Below are positions 14,516 to 19,127 of a DNA stretch of 19,127 bases, piece by piece. Within the stretch, counting starts at the first letter, position 1, and every line of letters starts with the position of its first letter. The stretch spans positions 1 through 19,127 of the forward strand of contig DHRK01000040.1 of NCBI GenBank assembly GCA_002410325.1. Direction: 5' to 3'. Made by a program: the position numbers and the translations under genes. Below the pieces are notes generated by a model. That model did not search any database. It was not told where the DNA came from and worked only from the letters and a program-made list of their open reading frames with translations. Source of the DNA: Syntrophomonas sp. UBA5314. GTDB lineage: Bacteria; Bacillota; Syntrophomonadia; Syntrophomonadales; Syntrophomonadaceae.

Positions 14516-14591
14516 TTACAGCGTCGACAGCGGGAGCATGATGAAATCAATTACCGGGATACCCCAATAATAGTGTGATCACGCCGCCCAA
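14516..14591 (-). pseudogene. Duplicated, frameshifted remnant of the kdpB 3' end
   Basis: Read on the minus strand from 14591, this reads LGGVITLLLG, then after a one-base insertion IPVIDFIMLPLSTL and a stop at 14516. It parallels the true KdpB end, LGGVIAPFVGIKLIDLLITP followed by LLTLWGM and stop; 13 of 24 compared residues are identical. The similarity begins one base after the stop codon of the 113-aa gene and ends at a kdpB-like stop 24 bp before kdpC. It is therefore most likely the old 3' end of kdpB, left behind when new DNA was placed between kdpB and kdpC. Confidence 0.75.
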
Positions 14592-14592
14592 T

Positions 14593-14934
14593 TTAATATG
14601 TGGGGCACCGTTCGCTGTAAACATCTTCACCCAATACCTTGTTCACAGTTCTTATAAACGCCCGGTAGCCTCCATCTTTGTCAGTCCTGTGGGGAATTGA
14701 GCGGGACAGAATTTCCTCGGCATCCTTCTCATTCAAACCGAAACAGCTTGCCAATATGATTTTGACATCATCGGAAGGCGCCCCGTGGACAAATTCAGAG
14801 GCTGCCTTATAGACCTTCTCATCTTCATGGAAACTTAAGCGTTTCAGATAATAGTATTCCACTGCTTTTTTGTAGCCGTAAATTATTACGAAGCAGATTG
14901 CCAAAAAGCCGACGTTTTCCAAAAAACTGTCCAT
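14593..14934 (-). CDS. Unknown 113-aa membrane-anchored protein in the kdp operon
   Basis: The ATG at 14934 is preceded by GGAGGGGAGG. The protein begins MDSFLENVGFLAICFVIIYG, one membrane segment at about 8-24, and has a soluble C-terminal domain rich in charge (KAASEFVHGAPSDDVKIILA through YRAFIRTVNKVLGEDVYSER). I do not recognise the family. It lies 37 bp after kdpB, upstream of the kdpB remnant and kdpC, on the same strand, so it is almost certainly co-transcribed with kdp. A regulatory or accessory role for the pump is possible but is only inference from position. The flanking kdpB duplication indicates it is a later arrival in the operon. Confidence 0.75.
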   Translation of the reverse strand: MDSFLENVGFLAICFVIIYGYKKAVEYYYLKRLSFHEDEKVYKAASEFVHGAPSDDVKIILASCFGLNEKDAEEILSRSIPHRTDKDGGYRAFIRTVNKVLGEDVYSERCPTY

Positions 14935-14971
14935 AAAAACGACCTCCCCTCCAACCCCCCAAAACTTCTTG

Positions 14972-17026
14972 TTACATACCCCAAAGCGTAAGCAGCGGGG
15001 TGATAAGCAGATCAATCAGCTTGATGCCCACGAATGGTGCGATCACACCACCAAGCCCGTAAACCAGCATGTTGCGTGAGAGCATTTTCTCCGCGCGCAT
15101 GGGCCTGTACTTGACACCCTTCATGGCCAGGGGAATCAGGCTTGGGATAATGACGGCATTAAAAATTAAAGCGGAGAGAATTGCGCTAAAGGGCGTGGCA
15201 AGCCCCATGATATTTAATGCCTTCATTGGCGGAATGACCGTCATGAACATCGCGGGGATGATCGCGAAATACTTGGCGATATCGTTGGCAATGCTGAAGG
15301 TTGTCAGGGAGCCGCGCGTGATCAAAAGCTGCTTGCCGATTTCCACCACATCCAGAATCTTGGTGGGATCGGAATCAAGGTCGATCATATTCGCCGCTTC
15401 CTTGGCAGCCGCGGTGCCGCTGTTCATGGCAATGCCCACATTCGCCTGCGCCAGCGCGGGCGCGTCGTTGGTGCCGTCTCCCGTCATGGCGACAATCTTG
15501 CCTTCGGCCTGCTCGGCTTTGATGGCCTCGATCTTATCTTCCGGCTTGCTTTCCGCAATGAAGCTGTCCACACCGGCTTCCTGGGCTATGGTTGCCGCAG
15601 TCAGCGGATTATCGCCGGTGCACATGATGGTTTTTATGCCAATAGCGCGTAGCCTGGCGAAACGCTCCACCAGTCCCTCTTTGATGGTATCCTTCAAATA
15701 AATGACCCCTAAAATCTTATTGCCCGCGCAGACTACCAATGGCGTACCGCCTAACTTGGCAACTTCATTGACCCGGGCCTCCAAATCCTTGGGGAGGCCG
15801 CCCTCCAACTCCTGTATATACTTTTGAATCGCATCAGGAGCGCCTTTGCGTATCCTGGTGCCGTCGGGAAGATTGACGCCGCTCATGCGCGTGTGTGCGG
15901 TAAATTCTACGAATTCCATGCCGGCGATTGTATCCTGATGTTCTCCGCTCAGGCGCTCTCCGAGTTCGACGACCGATTTCCCTTCCGGGGTATCGTCCTT
16001 TAACGAGCTGATAACGGAATAATGAATAAGTTCCTGTTCGCCCGTATTGCCCACCGGGATAAATTGGGCCGCCATACGGTTCCCATAGGTGATGGTGCCG
16101 GTTTTGTCAAGGATCATGGTGTCCACATCGCCGCAGACCTCCACAGCCTTTCCGGACATGGCAATGACGTTAAACCGTGTAACCCGGTCCATGCCGGCGA
16201 TGCCAATAGCTGATAGCAGCCCCCCGATGGTCGTGGGAATCAGACATACCATAAGGGCAATCAGCGTAGAAATTTGCAGACGCACTCCGCTGTATACTGC
16301 GAGGGGGTGAAGACTGACCATCACGATCAGGAAGATGAGGGTCAGACTGACCAGCAGAGTGTTCAGCGCGATCTCATTGGGCGTTTTCTTGCGGGAGGCG
16401 CCTTCTACCAGCGCGATCATTTTATCGAGGAAGGATTCGCCCGGATTGGATGTGATCAGGATTTTCAGCCAGTCGCTGACCACCGTCGTTCCGCCGGTAA
16501 CCGATGCGAAATCTCCGCCGCTTTCCTTTAGCACGGGCGCGGATTCACCGGTAATGGCGGATTCATCCACCGAGGCGATGCCTTCAATCACCTCGCCGTC
16601 GTTGGGAATCAGTTCTCCGGCCTTAACCAGCACTACGTCGCCTTTTTTCAGCATACTGGCGCTCATGACGGTCTCACTGCCGTCGTCGCTCAGGATGCGG
16701 GCCTGCATATCCTTCTGCGTTTTTTTCAGGCTTTGCGCTTGGGCTTTGCCCCGGCCCTCGGCCACCGCTTCCGCGAAGTTGGCAAACAGCACCGTAATGA
16801 GGAGAATGAACGACACGATGCCGTTATACAGCCGCAGATGGTTTCCTTCATCCCCAAACAGATCCGGAAAAAAGCAAAGCAACAGGGTCATGACAAATCC
16901 TATTTCCACTACGAACATGACGGGGTTTTTTATCATATACCGGGGATTCAATTTCGTAAATGCTCCCAGAATGGAGGATTTCAGGATATCTCCGGTTATA
17001 AATGGGGTTTTCTTTTCCTTGCTCAT
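14972..17026 (-). CDS. kdpB: K+-transporting P-type ATPase catalytic subunit KdpB
   Basis: A 684-aa P-type ATPase, standard KdpB length. Visible motifs: TGES at 159-162 (Ser162 is the residue phosphorylated for inhibition in E. coli KdpB), phosphorylation site Asp307 in ILDKTGTITYG, KGAPDAIQKY in the nucleotide-binding domain, and MTGDGTNDAPALAQANVGIA at the hinge. The N-terminus MSKEKKTPFITGDILK and the cytoplasmic and membrane segments are intact. AGGAGG lies eight bases before the ATG. It starts 13 bp after kdpA. It hydrolyses ATP to drive K+ uptake through KdpA in the cytoplasmic membrane. Its last ~24 codons have a degenerate second copy at 14516-14591. Confidence 0.97.
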   Translation of the reverse strand: MSKEKKTPFITGDILKSSILGAFTKLNPRYMIKNPVMFVVEIGFVMTLLLCFFPDLFGDEGNHLRLYNGIVSFILLITVLFANFAEAVAEGRGKAQAQSLKKTQKDMQARILSDDGSETVMSASMLKKGDVVLVKAGELIPNDGEVIEGIASVDESAITGESAPVLKESGGDFASVTGGTTVVSDWLKILITSNPGESFLDKMIALVEGASRKKTPNEIALNTLLVSLTLIFLIVMVSLHPLAVYSGVRLQISTLIALMVCLIPTTIGGLLSAIGIAGMDRVTRFNVIAMSGKAVEVCGDVDTMILDKTGTITYGNRMAAQFIPVGNTGEQELIHYSVISSLKDDTPEGKSVVELGERLSGEHQDTIAGMEFVEFTAHTRMSGVNLPDGTRIRKGAPDAIQKYIQELEGGLPKDLEARVNEVAKLGGTPLVVCAGNKILGVIYLKDTIKEGLVERFARLRAIGIKTIMCTGDNPLTAATIAQEAGVDSFIAESKPEDKIEAIKAEQAEGKIVAMTGDGTNDAPALAQANVGIAMNSGTAAAKEAANMIDLDSDPTKILDVVEIGKQLLITRGSLTTFSIANDIAKYFAIIPAMFMTVIPPMKALNIMGLATPFSAILSALIFNAVIIPSLIPLAMKGVKYRPMRAEKMLSRNMLVYGLGGVIAPFVGIKLIDLLITPLLTLWGM

Positions 17027-17039
17027 GATAGTAGCCTCC

Positions 17040-18758
17040 TTAACTCCACAGGGTCATATGCTCGGCAATCGGGCCAAGCACCAAGGCCGGAAAGAACGTC
17101 AGCGCGGCAATGATTAAAACGACCATGAGCAGCGATACGGTAAAGGTCCCGGTATCCGTTCGTAACGTACCGATGGATTCGCTGACCGGTTGTTTCAGCA
17201 TCAGCGAGCTGGCAATGGCCAGTGAGATGATAATGGACAGGTAGCGTCCGAAAAACATGGCGAGCCCGGTTGTGATATTCCAAAAATACGTATTATCCGC
17301 CAGTCCCTCAAAGCCGGAGCCATTGTTGGCGGCTGAGGAGGCATATTCATACAATACCTGTGTCAGTCCATGATGACCGGGGTTGGTGATCCCCGCCAAA
17401 CCGGCCGGTACGGCAATAGCTAAGGCTGAAAAAGTCAGAATCAGCAACGGGTGGATGATGATGCCCAGCGCCGTCAGCTTCATTTCCTGGCCTTCGATTT
17501 TTTTGGCCAGATACTCCGGCGTGCGGCCCACCATCAGCCCGCAGATAAACACGGTAAGGATCACGTACAGGATCATATTCAGCAGCCCGACGCCCTTGCC
17601 GCCAAACACCAGGTTGAGCAGCATATTGATCAGCGCGACCATGCCGCCCAAAGGCGTCAGGGTATCATGCATATTATTGACGCTGCCGGTGGTAAAGCAG
17701 GTCGTCACTGTGCTGAACAGCGAAGATTGGGCAATGCCGAAGCGCATTTCCTTTCCTTCCATGCTGCCCATGCCCTGACTCAATCCGGCCTGTTCCAGCA
17801 AGGGATTTCCGGCTTGTTCCGCGGCAAAACAGGCAGCTAGGCCCACCACGAAAATGATGAACATCACGGCAAAAAGGGGCTTGGCTTCACTGCCGAGCAG
17901 CCCCTTTTTCTCCTGGCTCTTTTCGCTGTCCTTTGTACGGTTGCGGACCATGAGACCGAACATAACAACGCAGGCGCCCGGCAGAATCATCATGGAAAGC
18001 ATTTCGATCATATTGGTAAGTACATTGGGGTTTTCGAAGGGTGCGCTTGCGTTGGCCCCGAGAAAGCCCCCTCCGTTGGTACCTAAATGCTTGATGGATT
18101 CCAGGGCGGCCATGGGTCCCATGGCAATATCCTGATATTTCCCCTCCATGGTCTGAACCGTTACGTTGGGAGACAGATTTTGCGCGACCCCCTGGGAAAC
18201 GAGCACCAGCCCGATCAATAAGGAAAGCGGCAGGAGAACCCGAGTCGTAATCCGGACCAGGTCCGCATAGAAGTTGCCCATGGTTTTGGTTTGGCCGGCA
18301 AGGCCGCGAACAGCGGCTATGGCCACGGAAAATCCGGTGGCCGCGGAGGTGAACATCATAAAGATGATGACCGCCATCTGGCTCAGATACGTAAGGCCGG
18401 ACTCACCGGAATAATGCTGAAGATTGGTATTGGTCATAAAGCTGATGATGGTATTAAAGGAAAGAGTCGGCTCCATGGCGCCGATGCCGTTGGGATTCAG
18501 AAACAGAAGCCCTTGAAGCCTCAGGAGCAGGTATCCGATCAATACCATCATTGCGTTGGTCGCCAGCATGGCCAGGGCATACTGCTTCCAATTCATTTCT
18601 TTTTTATCGATACCGCATACACGGTAAACCGCGTTGTCCACCCGGTCGAAAACCGGATCGGCAAAGGTGCGCTTATTGACTGCAATATGATAGAGATATT
18701 TCCCCATCGGGAAGATAATGGCAATAAAGACGGCCAGAAATAAAAGTATTTGCAGCAT
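17040..18758 (-). CDS. kdpA: K+-transporting ATPase channel subunit KdpA
   Basis: A 572-aa polytopic membrane protein of the K+-transporter superfamily; KdpA is the K+-binding and translocating subunit. The four selectivity-loop regions are visible: SFMTNTNLQHYSGESGLTYL, KHLGTNGGGFLGANASAPFE, TTCFTTGSVNNMHDTLTPLG and SSAANNGSGFEGLADN. About ten hydrophobic helices surround them. Length is typical (about 555-575 aa). The start is preceded by GGAAGGGTGAAG and lies 21 bp after kdpF; kdpB follows after 13 bp. The gene is intact, with no frameshift. It is expressed as part of the kdp operon, which in most bacteria is induced by K+ limitation. Confidence 0.97.
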   Translation of the reverse strand: MLQILLFLAVFIAIIFPMGKYLYHIAVNKRTFADPVFDRVDNAVYRVCGIDKKEMNWKQYALAMLATNAMMVLIGYLLLRLQGLLFLNPNGIGAMEPTLSFNTIISFMTNTNLQHYSGESGLTYLSQMAVIIFMMFTSAATGFSVAIAAVRGLAGQTKTMGNFYADLVRITTRVLLPLSLLIGLVLVSQGVAQNLSPNVTVQTMEGKYQDIAMGPMAALESIKHLGTNGGGFLGANASAPFENPNVLTNMIEMLSMMILPGACVVMFGLMVRNRTKDSEKSQEKKGLLGSEAKPLFAVMFIIFVVGLAACFAAEQAGNPLLEQAGLSQGMGSMEGKEMRFGIAQSSLFSTVTTCFTTGSVNNMHDTLTPLGGMVALINMLLNLVFGGKGVGLLNMILYVILTVFICGLMVGRTPEYLAKKIEGQEMKLTALGIIIHPLLILTFSALAIAVPAGLAGITNPGHHGLTQVLYEYASSAANNGSGFEGLADNTYFWNITTGLAMFFGRYLSIIISLAIASSLMLKQPVSESIGTLRTDTGTFTVSLLMVVLIIAALTFFPALVLGPIAEHMTLWS

Positions 18759-18779
18759 ATTTTTCTCTTCACCCTTCCG

Positions 18780-18857
18780 CTAGAATTTTTCGGGATTGAC
18801 CAGGGCATATACCAGGTACGCTCCCAAAGCTGCAATTATAATTCCAAGTAATAGCAT
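18780..18857 (-). CDS. kdpF: KdpF, small stabilising peptide of the Kdp ATPase
   Basis: A 25-aa single-helix membrane peptide: MLLLGIIIAALGAYLVYALV then NPEKF and a stop. The hydrophobic helix ending in Y-x-L-x-x-P-E-(K/R)-F is the hallmark of KdpF, which in E. coli stabilises the KdpABC complex. It starts at ATG 18857 with AGAGGAGG upstream, overlapping the stop region of the preceding 30-aa gene, and kdpA follows 21 bp later. Confidence 0.92.
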   Translation of the reverse strand: MLLLGIIIAALGAYLVYALVNPEKF

Positions 18858-18871
18858 AAAATTAGCCTCCT

Positions 18872-18964
18872 CTATGATTTTTCAACCTGGCGTCCGCACC
18901 AACCGACCAGCATTTTAACGAACAGAAAGCAGACCGCCAGGATACCAGCCATTAAAAAATCCAT
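18872..18964 (-). CDS. 30-aa membrane peptide leading the kdp operon
   Basis: A tiny gene with a strong AAGGAGG ribosome binding site, starting at 18964 and ending at 18872. The peptide MDFLMAGILAVCFLFVKMLV followed by GWCGRQVEKS is one membrane helix with a basic/polar tail. Small peptides of this shape and place (MD..., helix, short polar tail) occur directly before kdpF in other kdp operons. I recall this from general experience and cannot verify it here. It lies 14 bp before kdpF, so translational coupling is likely. Its function is unknown; it may be an accessory subunit. Confidence 0.7.
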   Translation of the reverse strand: MDFLMAGILAVCFLFVKMLVGWCGRQVEKS

Positions 18965-19052
18965 GCCAAAATCCTCCTTATGGTTTGATTTTTGATTTAG
19001 TGTATCCCTTTTGTCATTAGTTTAGGGTTAGGGTTTTCCCGGGCGAATTAAA

Positions 19053-19058
19053 ATTATA
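19053..19058 (-). promoter_or_regulatory. Candidate -10 box of the kdp operon
   Basis: On the minus strand a perfect TATAAT lies about 89 bp before the first kdp ORF. A matching -35 at 17-bp spacing (ATAACC, 19081-19076) is poor, which fits an activated promoter. The leader carries two tandem TTAGGG-type units (19020-19033) next to GGGTTTTCCC, of unknown meaning. No c-di-AMP riboswitch-like structure is evident in the ~85-nt leader. Confidence 0.45.
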
Positions 19059-19099
19059 TTAAGATGCTTTTTTAAGGTTATGTTCCAAGTCAAAGGTTC

Positions 19100-19127
19100 A
19101 AAAAAAAAGGGGCTGTCGCAATAACAG
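19100..19127 (-). terminator. Intrinsic terminator of the gene upstream of kdp (cut by window edge)
   Basis: On the minus strand, CTGT (19127-19124), a 7-base loop TATTGCG, ACAGCCCC (19116-19109) and then nine T. The visible stem is 4 bp; the expected GGGG completing it lies just outside the window. This closes a minus-strand gene beyond 19127 and marks kdp as an independent operon. Confidence 0.7.

Noticed and set aside
19020..19040. Telomere-like TTTAGGGTTAGGG string
   Set aside because: Only two units in a bacterial promoter region; no array, most likely chance.
1..19127. CRISPR array, tRNA or rRNA genes, intact transposase or integrase
   Set aside because: No regularly spaced repeats outside the PAS gene, no tRNA-like cloverleaf or rRNA stretches noticed, and no transposase or recombinase ORF on either strand.

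Overview
The window looks like a chromosomal segment of an anaerobic, low-to-mid GC Gram-positive (Clostridia). The best guess is a syntrophic or butyrate-metabolising member of the Syntrophomonadaceae/Peptococcaceae type. Grounds: strong AGGAGG-type ribosome binding sites before almost every gene, a clostridial crt-hbd-thl-acd set, a soluble multi-PAS kinase with a sigma-54 activator, a kdpFABC operon and a Uma2-family protein. The taxonomic assignment is inference.

Region 1 (1-3604, minus strand) is a four-carbon acyl-CoA operon, transcribed thiolase -> 3-hydroxybutyryl-CoA dehydrogenase -> crotonase -> acyl-CoA dehydrogenase (the last cut by the window edge). It would interconvert acetyl-CoA and butyryl-CoA in either direction. 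A small Com-like zinc-ribbon protein is encoded just ahead of it.

Region 2 (3605-8581) is the control module. A 745-bp intergenic stretch carries two outward-facing sigma-54 (-24/-12) promoters. One points at com-thl-hbd-crt-acd; the other points at a cytoplasmic histidine kinase with four tandem PAS repeats, followed by an NtrC-type sigma-54 activator. A third near-identical sigma-54 promoter lies downstream of the activator and points at nothing obvious. A canonical terminator hairpin sits between the first promoter and com, which suggests attenuation or a short sigma-54 RNA. The simplest reading is that the two-component system senses a cytoplasmic signal and switches the beta-oxidation/butyrate operon and itself through sigma-54.

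Region 3 (8582-13652, minus strand) is accessory. It holds a Uma2-family protein with an N-terminal helix-turn-helix and a dyad over its own promoter, a 27-codon remnant of a response-regulator gene, an ABC-2 type exporter (permease plus ATPase) and a CrtI-like FAD oxidoreductase.

Region 4 (13853-19127, minus strand) is a K+-transporting P-type ATPase operon: 30-aa membrane peptide, kdpF, kdpA, kdpB, an unknown 113-aa membrane-anchored protein, kdpC. Directly after the 113-aa gene is a frameshifted second copy of the last ~24 codons of kdpB. This looks like a scar of a gene insertion that rebuilt the kdpB 3' end. No kdpD/kdpE is visible. The window ends in part of an intrinsic terminator of the next gene upstream.
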